64,000 nt of DNA from Tsukamurella paurometabola. Its GTDB lineage: Bacteria; Actinomycetota; Actinomycetes; Mycobacteriales; Mycobacteriaceae. Position numbers and translations under genes: made by a program. The stretch is taken from positions 3,628,850 to 3,692,849 of the forward strand of contig NZ_LR131273.1 in the NCBI RefSeq assembly GCF_900631615.1. Reading direction: 5' to 3'. Every line of letters begins with the position of its first letter. Within the stretch, counting starts at the first letter, position 1. Shown piece after piece: positions 42,167 to 50,961 of this stretch. The notes under the pieces were generated by a model. That model was not told the DNA's origin. It was given only the letters and a program-made list of their open reading frames with translations, and searched no databases.

Positions 42167-43483
42167 GTGACGGCGGTGGAGGTGCCGGCCGCTCCCGTGC
42201 CGCGCCGGCAGGTGGCGGCGTGGTGCGCATGGGACTGGGGGAGCGCCGCGTTCAACGCGGTGATGACCACGTTCATCTTCACCGTGTACCTCACCGGTGC
42301 GGTCGGCGAGGATCTCCCGGGCTCGATCAGTGCCACCAGCTGGCTGTCGTGGGCGATGGCCGCGGCCGGGGTGGTCGTCGCGCTGTCGGCGCCGGTGCTG
42401 GGCGGGCGCGCCGACGCCGCCGGTCGGCGGAAGTTCTCCCTCGCCGTGTGGAGCGCAGTCGTCACGCTGTGTACCGCCGGTTGTTTCTTCGTCCGTGACG
42501 AGTACCAGTACCTGTGGCTCGGCCTGCTGTTGCTCGCGGTGGGGACGGCGGCCTTCGAGCTGGCGAACGTGCCGTACTACGCGATGCTCCGGCAGGTCTC
42601 GACTCCGCGGACCATAGGGCGGGTGTCCGGGATCGGCTGGGCCTGCGGCTACTTCGGCGGCATCGTCCTGCTGCTGCTCTGCAACTTCGGCTTCATCGCG
42701 GGTGACGGCCCGACCCGCGGGTTCCTGAACGTGCCCACCGAGGGCGGGCTCAACATCCGGCTCGTCGCGCTGCTCGCGGCCGTATGGTTCGCGATATCGG
42801 CGCTGCCGGTGCTGTTCCTCGTGCCCGAGCTCCCCGCGGACCCGACCGCGGTGCCCCGGCGCGGGATCGTCGGGGCCTACCGGGATCTGTTCGCGACGAT
42901 CGGCTCGCTGTGGCGCGCGGACCGCAACGTCGTGTGGTTCCTGGTCTCGTCGGCGGTGTTCCGCGACGGGCTCGCGGCGACCTTCACCTTCGGCGCGGTG
43001 CTGGCGCACAGCGTGTACGGGATGAGCGAATCGACGGTGCTGCTGTTCGGCGTGGCCGCGAACGTCGTGGCGGCGTTGGGTGCGGTGGTCGCTGGCCGGT
43101 TCGACGATCGCGTCGGCCCGAAGCCGGTGATCGTGACGTGTCTCGTGGGCATGCTGATGGCCGGGACGGTGCTGCTGTTCGTGCGCGGCGAGGCCATGTT
43201 CTGGATCTTCGGGCTGATGCTCACGGTGTTCGTGGGCCCGGCCCAGTCGTCGGCGCGCAGTATGCTCGCGCGGATGACGGTGCCCGGCCGTGAGGGCCAG
43301 ATGTTCGGGCTCTACCAGACGACCGGCCGCGCGGCGTCGTTCCTCGGTCCGCTGTTGTTCGGGATCTTCGTTGCGGCGTTCGGCACCGATCGGGCCGGTA
43401 TCGGCGGCATTCTCGTCGTCCTCGCGCTGGGATTGCTCCTGCTCCTGCAGGTTCGCCCCGCCCGCGATCGCGCGCTCGCCTGA
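42167..43483 (+). CDS. MFS transporter, UMF1/Atg22-like
   Basis: 438 residues with 12 predicted helices. The opening WCAWDWGSAAFNAVMTTFIFTVYLT is typical of the UMF1 (vacuole-effluxer-like) family, whose bacterial substrates are mostly undefined. A-motif-like loops GGRADAAGRRKF and GRFDDRVGPK follow helices 2 and 8. GTG start 4 bases after der. It marks the end of the conserved housekeeping run. Confidence 0.87.
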   Translation: MTAVEVPAAPVPRRQVAAWCAWDWGSAAFNAVMTTFIFTVYLTGAVGEDLPGSISATSWLSWAMAAAGVVVALSAPVLGGRADAAGRRKFSLAVWSAVVTLCTAGCFFVRDEYQYLWLGLLLLAVGTAAFELANVPYYAMLRQVSTPRTIGRVSGIGWACGYFGGIVLLLLCNFGFIAGDGPTRGFLNVPTEGGLNIRLVALLAAVWFAISALPVLFLVPELPADPTAVPRRGIVGAYRDLFATIGSLWRADRNVVWFLVSSAVFRDGLAATFTFGAVLAHSVYGMSESTVLLFGVAANVVAALGAVVAGRFDDRVGPKPVIVTCLVGMLMAGTVLLFVRGEAMFWIFGLMLTVFVGPAQSSARSMLARMTVPGREGQMFGLYQTTGRAASFLGPLLFGIFVAAFGTDRAGIGGILVVLALGLLLLLQVRPARDRALA

Positions 43484-43554
43484 GCGGGCTCGTCGTGCGC
43501 CGGGCGCCGGCGGCCGGGCTCGACGGAGGCGGGGCGCACAGTCCGGACCGGTGC

Positions 43555-43611
43555 ACTCTCGGATTCTGTCCGGAACGGACACGGTGTCCGGGGTGGACGG
43601 AATCCGAGAGT
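43555..43611. terminator. bidirectional terminator between the MFS and GntR genes
   Basis: ACTCTCGGATTCTGTCC (43555-43571) pairs with 43595-43611 over 17 bp with one G-T pair; the 23-base loop itself contains the palindrome GGACACGGTGTCC. Convergent-gene setting and the lack of a T tract match the repeat after argH. Confidence 0.65.
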
Positions 43612-43649
43612 CGCTCCGTTTCTGTCGGTTCATCGGCGGGCGCCGTTGC

Positions 43650-44015
43650 TCAGCGGTGCACGGCGTCGACGGCCTGCTGGTGCGTGAACCCCAGTTCCAT
43701 GGCGGCGGCGAGATAGTTGCGAGCCAGGCGGTGCAGGTCCTCCGTCGGCGGCGCGACGGTGGCGGTGGGCGGCGAGAGCACGTGCGTGCCACGTCCGCGC
43801 CGCGACTCCACCCACCCCTGCGCCTCCAGGTCCCGGTACGCCCGACCGACGGTGCCGACGGCCACGTCGAGGTCCCGCGCCAGCTGTCGCAGTGGGGGCA
43901 GCCGGTCGCCGGGCTGGAGTCCGCCCGAGGCGATCACGCCCGCGATCTGCCGCCGGATCTGCTCGTACGGAGGCAGCGGATCGTCGGCGCGCACCACGAT
44001 CGCTGGACCGGTCAC
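43650..44015 (-). CDS. GntR-family regulator, YtrA type
   Basis: 121-residue short GntR protein: winged helix (about residues 12-75) with PPYEQIRRQIAGVIASGGLQPGDRLPPLRQLARDL and a tail of about 40 residues, the size of the YtrA subfamily that usually controls adjacent membrane-transport genes. GTG 44015 has GGAGGT upstream and overlaps the membrane-protein stop by four bases. It probably represses its own operon through the repeats at 45447-45511. Confidence 0.87.
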   Translation of the reverse strand: MTGPAIVVRADDPLPPYEQIRRQIAGVIASGGLQPGDRLPPLRQLARDLDVAVGTVGRAYRDLEAQGWVESRRGRGTHVLSPPTATVAPPTEDLHRLARNYLAAAMELGFTHQQAVDAVHR

Positions 44016-44926
44016 GGCCGCACCTCCTGCAAGCGAATCGGTGCGGTCGCTGCCTTCCTGACGCGTGCCGGAACCAGGAAGGCGATGAATGCCCAGATCC
44101 CGAGGGCGAAGCCGAACGCCGCGCCGAGCGGAAAGCCGAAACGGCCGATCGACCACCAGGCCGAATCATCTGGCGAGTGTGCGACCTGCAGTGATGCTTC
44201 GATGAGAGACCAACCCATCACGACGAGGAGGAATGCGGTCGTCATCGCGGTCGCGGCGATCGTGCGGGTAGTGATCGCGACGCGAAGAGCGATATCCAAT
44301 TCGGCCTGGTTCAGGGCTCCCCACCGCCGGGCCCCGATCACTGTCGAGACAGTGAGCACCGTCGACACCGTGATCGCGAGCGCCGCTGGGACGGCGTAGA
44401 ACGAGCCGACGAACGGCGTCGTGATCTCGATGCCGCCGTACTCGCCGGGGGAGGCGAAGGCGCGGCTCAGACCATTGTCATCGGCGGCTGCGGTGGCGCA
44501 TCCGATCGCGGCGAACGACAAGGCGCCCAGGACGCCCACTGCGGTGGCGACGAGGAGCTTGCGGGGCGCTGTGACACCGATCGTCCGTGGCGAGAGCGAA
44601 GCGACCCGCACCGACTCGCGAACGCGAACCGCTGAACCGATGATGCGTGTGGCGACGGCCAGCCCGATCTGTAGGACGACGAGCAGGGATGGAAAGGCGA
44701 GGAGGAGCCCTCGACCGAGGCGGTCGTTGGCGATCAGAACCATCGCAGTGGCGACGGCGAGAACGGAGGAGACGCCGAGTACCCCGGCCACCCAACGAGA
44801 TGCGCGTCGTGCCTCCGGGGTGCGTGCCGTGGCTGTGTCAGTGGTCGCCAGCACGTAGACCAACCGGACGATCACGGCGGCGATCGCCAGCGGGATGAGG
44901 GGCAGAAGGAGGATTGCTCCGAGCAT
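44012..44926 (-). CDS. seven-helix membrane protein of unknown function
   Basis: 304 residues, no family recognised. Seven hydrophobic helices at about 3-27, 45-66, 71-92, 126-149, 175-198, 221-240 and 262-288. No ATP-binding partner is encoded, unlike classic YtrA operons. It lies between a lipoprotein gene (3-base gap) and the regulator (4-base overlap), so the three proteins probably form one regulated envelope system. Confidence 0.8.
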   Translation of the reverse strand: MLGAILLLPLIPLAIAAVIVRLVYVLATTDTATARTPEARRASRWVAGVLGVSSVLAVATAMVLIANDRLGRGLLLAFPSLLVVLQIGLAVATRIIGSAVRVRESVRVASLSPRTIGVTAPRKLLVATAVGVLGALSFAAIGCATAAADDNGLSRAFASPGEYGGIEITTPFVGSFYAVPAALAITVSTVLTVSTVIGARRWGALNQAELDIALRVAITTRTIAATAMTTAFLLVVMGWSLIEASLQVAHSPDDSAWWSIGRFGFPLGAAFGFALGIWAFIAFLVPARVRKAATAPIRLQEVRP

Positions 44927-44929
44927 CGG

Positions 44930-45436
44930 TCACTTCTCCTTGGGGGCGTCGCGCCACTCGGACCGGAGGTCGGCCACAGGGGTGTCGGTGTCGAATCGTT
45001 CCTTGTCGAACAGGGAGGTTTCGATGCGGATTCCGTTGTCGCTGTTGATGACCAGAATGCTGCCCAACTTGTCACGGAGGCCCTCGGTGCGAGCGAAGGA
45101 TCGTGCGAGTGTGGTGGCACCGTCCCGTGTTTCGTCAGGGCCGGCGCCCGGTCCGCACATCTCGATCGTGAGCGCGAGTCGCCCGTCCGCTGCCTGGTCT
45201 GCACGGAAGGAGCCGCTGAAGTTGACTGGGTGCTCCAGTTCGGCGAGCCCTTGGCTCGCCCGCTTGATGGCTGGACCGATTCCCTCGTTGAACACGATGA
45301 AGTCCTCGCCCGGGCACTCCGGCAGGGCGACTAGCGTGCCCGACACCGGGTACTTCGTCACCGTCGTACTCATGCCGCAGCCGGTGAGCAGGACGGCGAG
45401 AACAACCGCCGGAGCGGCGATCACGGAGCAACGCAT
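44930..45436 (-). CDS. lipoprotein of unknown function
   Basis: 168 residues. Signal peptide of about 19 residues with lipobox LLTGC, so it should be lipid-anchored to the outer face of the membrane. Mature part has three further cysteines, at CPG and MCG among others, and no recognised domain. First gene of the operon with the seven-helix protein and the YtrA-type regulator. Confidence 0.82.
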   Translation of the reverse strand: MRCSVIAAPAVVLAVLLTGCGMSTTVTKYPVSGTLVALPECPGEDFIVFNEGIGPAIKRASQGLAELEHPVNFSGSFRADQAADGRLALTIEMCGPGAGPDETRDGATTLARSFARTEGLRDKLGSILVINSDNGIRIETSLFDKERFDTDTPVADLRSEWRDAPKEK

Positions 45437-45446
45437 TTTGACTCCT

Positions 45447-45511
45447 TGTGTCGTGTGTTTGATACAAGGAGTTGATCACGACACCCGTAATGTGTCAACT
45501 GTTTGAAACAA
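45447..45511 (-). promoter_or_regulatory. paired direct repeats upstream of the lipoprotein operon
   Basis: Two 21-bp copies (45447-45467 and 45491-45511, plus-strand form TGTGTCnnnTGTTTGAWACAA) share all but the 3-base gap and one position, 44 bp apart, which is about four helical turns. The second contains TGTTTGAAACA, symmetric about its centre. A TTGACA on the reverse strand (45496-45491) lies within the second copy, so a bound regulator would cover the promoter. Confidence 0.6.
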
Positions 45512-45575
45512 ATGAGGGGTTGGGGGTATCCGAGAGCCTCTCGGCGGGCGCGTTCCGTGTCTGTGGGTGCCCGTG

Positions 45576-46715
45576 TCAGCGCGGGGCCGACGCGGAGGTG
45601 GTGGGGGAGGCGGGCTTCGACGGAGAGGCCGGCTTCGCCGGGGACCCGGAACCGGGCTTGGCCGGAGTGCCGGGCTTCGCGGCGTCAGCGCCGGGAGGGA
45701 GCAGGGCGGCGATGGCGGGGTAGTCCACGGACAGGCGAAGGTTCAGCACCGGGCCGTTGGGGGTGTTGGGCATGGCCCGACGGACGTTCTCGATGAGCTG
45801 CGACAGCTGCACGCCGACGCCGCTCGCGCTGCCGTTCGGGAACGCCTTGAGCAGCGGTTGCAGCAGGCTGACGAGCATCGGTGTCGCGGTTCGGAGGCCG
45901 TTGAGGGCCTCCGGCGTAAGGATGGCCTCGAGGCCCGCGAGCATACCGGTGCGCTCGTTGTTGATCCCATCGAGCATCGCGATCGTCCGCGCGCTCGATC
46001 CGTCGTGCAGCGGCTTGTGCTCGAAGTTCGTGCGGAACGCCGGGATGAACGCCGCCAGGGACGAGTCGGCCGCTCGCAGCGACGCGGTCACCGTGGGGAA
46101 GGTCTGCGACGTCGACAGGCGCTGCGTGTCCTGTACGGCCTGCGTCAGACTGCCCACCGCGGTCAGCAGCGGCAGCATCGCCTCCGACGACGCGTTGAGG
46201 TTGAGCAGCAGCTGGCTCATGTGGGGGCGCAGCGCGTCCTTGTTCACGTCGCCGAGCGTGGTGATCATGTTGGAGATGGTGTTGTCGGTGATCCGCCGAG
46301 TCGGGGCGAGCTCTGCGCCGTTCTGCAGCGCGGCACCTCCCTCGTGGGGCGTGAGGATCACCTCGGAGACGCCGAACAGATTGCCCGCCGAGAACGCGGC
46401 CTCCACCTTGGTCGTGAGGGAGCGGCCCTGGGGACCGTCGATGCGCAGGGTGACGCCCTGCTGGGCGTTCCCCAGCGCCCGGATCTCGGAGACGGTGCCC
46501 ACCTCGACGCCCTGAATCCGGACCTTGGCGCCCTCGACGATGCCGGCGGCGACCGACGGAGTGCGCAGGGTGAACGTGAAGACGTCCTGCGGTCGCAGAG
46601 CGTTCACGCCCCACGCCACGGCGGCGATCAGTACCAGGCACAGGCTGAACGCGACGCCGCGCCGCCGGAGCTGGGCGGGCGACGGGGAGAAGCCGGGCAC
46701 CGGTGCAAGATCCAC
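45576..46715 (-). CDS. orphan Mce-family (MlaD-domain) protein
   Basis: 379 residues: N-terminal membrane anchor (about residues 21-42), an MlaD/Mce domain (about 50-130, with GAKVRIQGVEVGTVSEI and SLTTKVEAAFSAGNLFGVSEV), a long helical region, and a Pro/Ala/Lys/Ser tail of about 40 residues. Mce proteins form lipid-import shuttles, normally as six in an operon with two YrbE permeases; none are nearby. GTG 46715 lies 8 bases after TAATTT (46729-46724), so leaderless start; an ATG 12 codons upstream would contain the promoter. Confidence 0.82.
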   Translation of the reverse strand: MDLAPVPGFSPSPAQLRRRGVAFSLCLVLIAAVAWGVNALRPQDVFTFTLRTPSVAAGIVEGAKVRIQGVEVGTVSEIRALGNAQQGVTLRIDGPQGRSLTTKVEAAFSAGNLFGVSEVILTPHEGGAALQNGAELAPTRRITDNTISNMITTLGDVNKDALRPHMSQLLLNLNASSEAMLPLLTAVGSLTQAVQDTQRLSTSQTFPTVTASLRAADSSLAAFIPAFRTNFEHKPLHDGSSARTIAMLDGINNERTGMLAGLEAILTPEALNGLRTATPMLVSLLQPLLKAFPNGSASGVGVQLSQLIENVRRAMPNTPNGPVLNLRLSVDYPAIAALLPPGADAAKPGTPAKPGSGSPAKPASPSKPASPTTSASAPR

Positions 46716-46841
46716 AGATAGACAAATTATCCGTAGCTGTCTGAAATCCATGCTCCGGCGGGGCCTTTTGTGCCCACACTCACGTCGCCGGCGTTGCTGT
46801 GACGACAGACACGTCCGCGTCCGATCGGACCCCGGGAGGCG

Positions 46842-47624
46842 TCAGTCGATCTGCCCCACGGCGGTGCGCTTCTCCGCCTGGAAGGCGTCCTCCGCGCGGC
46901 CCCGCGCCCAGTACCCGGAGATGGAGATGCGTTCGCGGGGCACCTCGAGTTCGCGCAGCACCTTGCGGATCGCCTTGATCGACTCACGCTCGCCGTGGGC
47001 GAAGACGTGTGCGGTGCTGCGATCCGCGGGCCAGTCCGCGACGGCCACCTGGCGTGCCAGGAAATCGACGTCGGCCACATCGGGGTTCACGGCCCATCGC
47101 ACGTCCACGCCCGACGGTGCCGTGAGCGCGACCCGGTCGGCGTCGCTCTCGACCTCGATGAGCGCGGCGCCCCGAGCGTCCCCGGGCAGCGCCTCGAGGG
47201 CCGACGCGATCGCCGGCACCGCGGACAGGTCGCCGGCCAGGAGGTGCCATGCCGCCGCCGGGTCCGGGGTGTAGGCGCCGCCCGGGCCCATGAGGGTCAG
47301 CGTGTCGCCCGCCCGGGCGCGCTGTGCCCAGGGGCCGGCGAGCCCCTCGTCGCCGTGCACCACGAAGTCGATCGCGATCGTGCGCTCGGCGCGGTCGAAG
47401 AACCGCACCGTGTACGTGCGCGTCGCATCGCCGAAGGCGAGTTTGACGTACGCGTCGGTGCTCGGCAGGCCGGGAAGGTCGGGGTCGCCGAAGGTCGCGA
47501 GGGATTCGCCCTCGGCGATCACGCGGACCAGGTGGGCGCCGATCGTCTCGGTGCGCACGACCGTGAGTTCGTACGTCGGCCGCGGGCGCCGGGCGGGTGG
47601 AGTTTCAGTACGCGAATCAGTCAC
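46842..47624 (-). CDS. siderophore-interacting FAD/NAD(P)H reductase
   Basis: 260-residue SIP-family (ViuB-like) ferric-siderophore reductase that releases iron in the cytosol. FAD-binding barrel with RTYTVRFF and DFVVHGDEGLAGPWA, then a NAD(P)H domain with LLAGDLSAVPAI and a C-terminal GYWARGRAE. GTG 47624 is 6 bases after TACGGT (47636-47631), so leaderless. An IdeR/DtxR-type box lies just upstream, so expression should rise when iron is low. No siderophore biosynthesis genes are in the window. Confidence 0.9.
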   Translation of the reverse strand: MTDSRTETPPARRPRPTYELTVVRTETIGAHLVRVIAEGESLATFGDPDLPGLPSTDAYVKLAFGDATRTYTVRFFDRAERTIAIDFVVHGDEGLAGPWAQRARAGDTLTLMGPGGAYTPDPAAAWHLLAGDLSAVPAIASALEALPGDARGAALIEVESDADRVALTAPSGVDVRWAVNPDVADVDFLARQVAVADWPADRSTAHVFAHGERESIKAIRKVLRELEVPRERISISGYWARGRAEDAFQAEKRTAVGQID

Positions 47625-47642
47625 GACTCCACCGTACGCCTC

Positions 47643-47661
47643 GAAAGTTAGGGTCTCCTAA
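47643..47661. promoter_or_regulatory. IdeR/DtxR-type iron box
   Basis: GAAAGTTAGGGTCTCCTAA matches 13 of 19 positions of the consensus TTAGGTTAGGCTAACCTAA by hand alignment, with TTAGG/CCTAA inverted halves. It lies 18 bases before the reductase start and upstream of its -10 box, where iron-loaded repressor would block polymerase. Confidence 0.65.
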
Positions 47662-47735
47662 TCAATCGGTCGGGGGTGGGGTTTGCTACTCAGAACGGTC
47701 CGTCCCGGGGTGGGCCGGGACTAGCATCTCCCACC

Positions 47736-49106
47736 ATGAGTGCAGATGCCCCGAACGGCAAGGATCTTCGCAAGCGCGTCCCCCGATCCGCGCAGGCGGC
47801 CTTCACTCCGGACGGCCGCGATCCCGTCGACATCATCCGCGAGCAGAACAGCACCCGCATCCAGGAACTGGTGCCCGTGCGGATCTCGCGCATGCTGCAC
47901 TCGCCGTTCTCCTTCTACCGCGGTGGCGCGGCACTCATGGCGCACGACCTCGCGGGCGAAGCCGACACCGGCGTCACGGTCATGAGTTGCGGCGACGCCC
48001 ACATCTCCAACTTCGGTCTGTTCGCCTCCCCGGAGCGCCGGCAGCTGTTCGACGTCAACGACTTCGACGAGGCGGGCAACGCTCCCTGGGAATGGGACGT
48101 CAAGCGCCTCGCGGCGAGCGTGATGATCGCCGCCCGCGAGAACGGGTACACCGAGGACCAGGCGCGCGGCGCCGTCGTCAGCGCCGCAGGCGCCTACCGG
48201 ACCACGCTCGCCGGCCTCGTCGGACAGAGTGCCGTCGACCGCTACTACCTGTCCGTCGACGTGGACCGGCTCACCGCACAGGCCGCGGACGACCAGTCGC
48301 TGAGGGACCTCATCGAGCAGACGGCCAAGAAGGCGCGTAAACGCACGTCGGCGCGCATGGTCGAGAAGATCACCGCGACGAGCGCGGACGGCGAGCCGCA
48401 CATCGTCGCCGACCCGCCCACCCTCGTGCCCGCACCGGCGAAGCTCGTCGAGGGCTTCGAGGGCCTCTACGCGAAGTACCTCGACTCGATCCGCGCCGAC
48501 GCCGCGCAACTACTGGGGCAGTTCCGCGTGCTCGACTGGGCGCTGCGGGTCGTCGGCGTCGGCAGCGTCGGCACCCGCTGCTTCATCGTCCTGCTCGGGC
48601 GCGACGTCCCCGGTGGCGGTACCGAGACCCTCTTCCTCCAGGTCAAGGAGGCGACGCAATCGGTCCTGCAGACCTACGGCAAGCTCGGCCCGTCGACGAT
48701 GCCCCCGCGCGCACCGTCGAGCGGGGCGCAGGCCTGGCGCGTCGTCGCCGGACAGCAGATCCTGCAGGCGCAGTCCGATTCCTTCCTCGGCTACACGCCG
48801 ACGATCCGAGGCAAGGACTTCTACTGGCGACAGTTCCGCGACATGAAGGGCTCCGTCGTCCCCGAATTGCTGACCCACGACCAGTTCGAGCGGTACGGCC
48901 AGGCGTGCGCCGCGGTCCTGGCGCGCGCCCACGCGCAATCGCCGGGATCCGCCACCGCCTCGGCCTACCTCGGGAAGTCGGCGGAGTTCGAGGAGGCCGT
49001 CGCGAAGTTCGCCACGGCGTACGCCGATCAGAACGAAAAGGACTACGCCGCAGTGCAGGCCGCCGTCAAGGCCGGAGTTCTGCCGTGCGCCGAGCCGGGC
49101 GTCTGA
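47736..49106 (+). CDS. DUF2252 protein with kinase-like fold motifs
   Basis: 456 residues, DUF2252 family, common in actinobacteria and without a settled function. The segment MSCGDAHISNFG followed by FDVNDFDEA resembles the HxDxxxxN and metal-binding Asp motifs of aminoglycoside-kinase-like folds, so phosphotransfer is possible. TAGCAT (47722-47727) precedes ATG 47736 by 8 bases. It is divergent from the iron-regulated reductase; the iron box is about 75 bases upstream of its start. Confidence 0.85.
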   Translation: MSADAPNGKDLRKRVPRSAQAAFTPDGRDPVDIIREQNSTRIQELVPVRISRMLHSPFSFYRGGAALMAHDLAGEADTGVTVMSCGDAHISNFGLFASPERRQLFDVNDFDEAGNAPWEWDVKRLAASVMIAARENGYTEDQARGAVVSAAGAYRTTLAGLVGQSAVDRYYLSVDVDRLTAQAADDQSLRDLIEQTAKKARKRTSARMVEKITATSADGEPHIVADPPTLVPAPAKLVEGFEGLYAKYLDSIRADAAQLLGQFRVLDWALRVVGVGSVGTRCFIVLLGRDVPGGGTETLFLQVKEATQSVLQTYGKLGPSTMPPRAPSSGAQAWRVVAGQQILQAQSDSFLGYTPTIRGKDFYWRQFRDMKGSVVPELLTHDQFERYGQACAAVLARAHAQSPGSATASAYLGKSAEFEEAVAKFATAYADQNEKDYAAVQAAVKAGVLPCAEPGV

Positions 49107-49174
49107 CGGTCTTAGCGCGACCTTGACGCCGCCGGATCTTCCGTCCGCCGCGCGGTCCGCGTAGACCGGTAGGC

Positions 49175-49657
49175 GTGACTCTGATGGAGGTACTTCCCTC
49201 GCTCGCCCGCGCCGGCGTCGCCCGCTCGTTCGACCCCACGATCTGGCCCGAAGGGACCGCGATGGACGGCGACGACGTCCTCATCGCCGGCACCCCGGCA
49301 GCCGCACTGGCGGACGGCGCACCGTCGGCCTACCCCGTGGTGGTGAGCCGGATCAGCCGGCTCGTGCGATCCGGCCCGGTGGTTATCTGCGACGTCGCCG
49401 GCGAGCTCCCGCCGCACGCGCGCCTGGCCGACGTCGCCTGGCCCGGCGCTCGGCTCGCAGGTGCCCGCATGCGGCAGCTGCTGGTCCGCGGCGCCGACGG
49501 TGCGCGTCTCGCCGCCCGCGTCGAGGTTCCCGTCGACGTGCCGGTGGATGCGCCGATCGCCCTCGCACTGACGCTGCCGCACGGCCTCGCGACCCCCGGG
49601 GCCCGAGCGTGGTGGCCCGCTGCCTGCGCCCGTCGCGGCCTCGAACGCCTGGCCTGA
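49175..49657 (+). CDS. hypothetical protein (160 aa)
   Basis: Unrecognised, Ala/Val-rich protein with no signal peptide or clear membrane helix. Contains SRISRLVRSGPVVICDVAGELPPHARL. GTG 49175 is used; ATG 49184 with GGAGG just downstream of it is an alternative. High third-position GC supports coding. It stands alone between DUF2252 and the phosphatase gene. Confidence 0.6.
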   Translation: MTLMEVLPSLARAGVARSFDPTIWPEGTAMDGDDVLIAGTPAAALADGAPSAYPVVVSRISRLVRSGPVVICDVAGELPPHARLADVAWPGARLAGARMRQLLVRGADGARLAARVEVPVDVPVDAPIALALTLPHGLATPGARAWWPAACARRGLERLA

Positions 49658-49704
49658 GCGGCGCTGCGGGTGGAGGCGCGGGCCCGGTGGATTAGGCTCG
49701 GCCC

Positions 49705-50439
49705 GTGCACAACTTCCGCGACGTGGCAGGTGTCGACGGCTACGCGGCCGACGGTGGTCGGATGCGCCGCGGCCTGCTCTTCCGCTCCAGCGCCCTGGAC
49801 GCCGACGCCATCGACCCCGCCCGGCTCGCCGAGGCCCGCCTGGCGGACGTGTTCGACCTCCGCATGACGGCCGAGGTGACCCCCAAGCCCGATGTCGTGC
49901 CCGACGGTGCCCGGTACGTGCGCCTCAACGTGATCGGCGACGACGTGGAGCTCGGCGCGCTGGATCCGAAGTCGCTCAAGGACGCCGCGGGTGCCCGCGG
50001 CCTGCTCACCGATGTCTACCGGATGTTCGTGAGCGAGGACAACGCGCGCGCCCAGTTCGCGACGTTGGTGCGCGCCGTCGCCGGCGAGGATCGCCCGCAG
50101 GTCTTCCACTGCACCGCGGGCAAGGACCGCACGGGATGGGCCGCGGCGATCGTGCAGCGGATCGTGGGGGTCTCGCCCGACGACGTGATGGCCGACTACC
50201 TGCTGACCAACGACTACTCCGCCGCCGTGATCGACAAGATCGCCGCCGGAGCGGCGGCCGAGCGCGGCGAGGCGATCGGCGAAGCGGCGCGGGTGCTCGC
50301 CGGCGTCTTCCCCGAGGCCCTGACCGCGGCGTTCGACGAGGCCGATGCCCGATACGGTGACTTCGCCGGGTACGTCCGCGCGGGGCTGGGGCTCGACGAC
50401 GCCGTCATCGAGCGTCTGCACGCGAAACTGGTCGGCTGA
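49705..50439 (+). CDS. PtpB-like tyrosine phosphatase
   Basis: 244-residue phosphatase of the Y_phosphatase3 family, as in M. tuberculosis PtpB. The P-loop HCTAGKDRTG contains nucleophile Cys136, and the N-terminal NFRDVAGV segment is the family hallmark. PtpB-type enzymes act on phosphotyrosine and phosphoinositides, and some are secreted; no signal peptide is seen here. TAGGCT (49693-49698) precedes GTG 49705 by exactly 6 bases, a leaderless start. Confidence 0.9.
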   Translation: MHNFRDVAGVDGYAADGGRMRRGLLFRSSALDADAIDPARLAEARLADVFDLRMTAEVTPKPDVVPDGARYVRLNVIGDDVELGALDPKSLKDAAGARGLLTDVYRMFVSEDNARAQFATLVRAVAGEDRPQVFHCTAGKDRTGWAAAIVQRIVGVSPDDVMADYLLTNDYSAAVIDKIAAGAAAERGEAIGEAARVLAGVFPEALTAAFDEADARYGDFAGYVRAGLGLDDAVIERLHAKLVG

Positions 50440-50463
50440 GCAGGCGCCGGCGCTCCGAGCCGC

Positions 50464-50922
50464 CTAGCCCAGCTTCCGGCCGCGCGTCGAGAACCGCCCG
50501 TCCTCCTGGGTGAAGCCTGCCGCGTCGACGGAGCAGTCCAAGCCGCCGTCGCGCAGCGCGGTGCACGAAGCACCGTGCACCGAGAGCCGGGCCCCTTCGG
50601 GCAGCGCCCGCGGACGCTCCTGCACGGAGAGTTTGTCGAGGTAGCGCCAGCCGCGCTCGGTGATCTCCACGGCCTCGGGCCGGACGCTGCGATTCTTCAC
50701 CGTGATCCGCGTGCCCGCCGGCGCGGAGATCCCGCATCGCACGGTGGTCGGGTCCGCCTCGATGGTGCAGACCCGCTTGCCGCCGTCGTAGCGGTAGAGG
50801 AAGGCGTAGCCGCCGCCCTCGGCGCGGTAGCGGTCGCCGTCGACGGCCGGCTCGGCCATGGCGGGCAGCGCGACCACGCAGGAGGCGGCGACGATCGCCG
50901 ACACCAGGAGAGCACGCTTCAT
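50464..50922 (-). CDS. secreted protein of unknown function
   Basis: 152 residues. Signal peptide of about 23 residues ending at PAMA-EPA, with no lipobox. Mature part has four cysteines, probably two disulphides, and ends ... EDGRFSTRGRKLG. No domain recognised. ATG 50922 is 7 bases after TACAGT (50935-50930), favouring it over the in-frame GTG three codons upstream. Same strand as the sugar-dehydrogenase-like lipoprotein upstream. Confidence 0.75.
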   Translation of the reverse strand: MKRALLVSAIVAASCVVALPAMAEPAVDGDRYRAEGGGYAFLYRYDGGKRVCTIEADPTTVRCGISAPAGTRITVKNRSVRPEAVEITERGWRYLDKLSVQERPRALPEGARLSVHGASCTALRDGGLDCSVDAAGFTQEDGRFSTRGRKLG

Positions 50923-50961
50923 GCACGCCACTGTACCGCGCGTACACCGCAGGTAGCTGGG

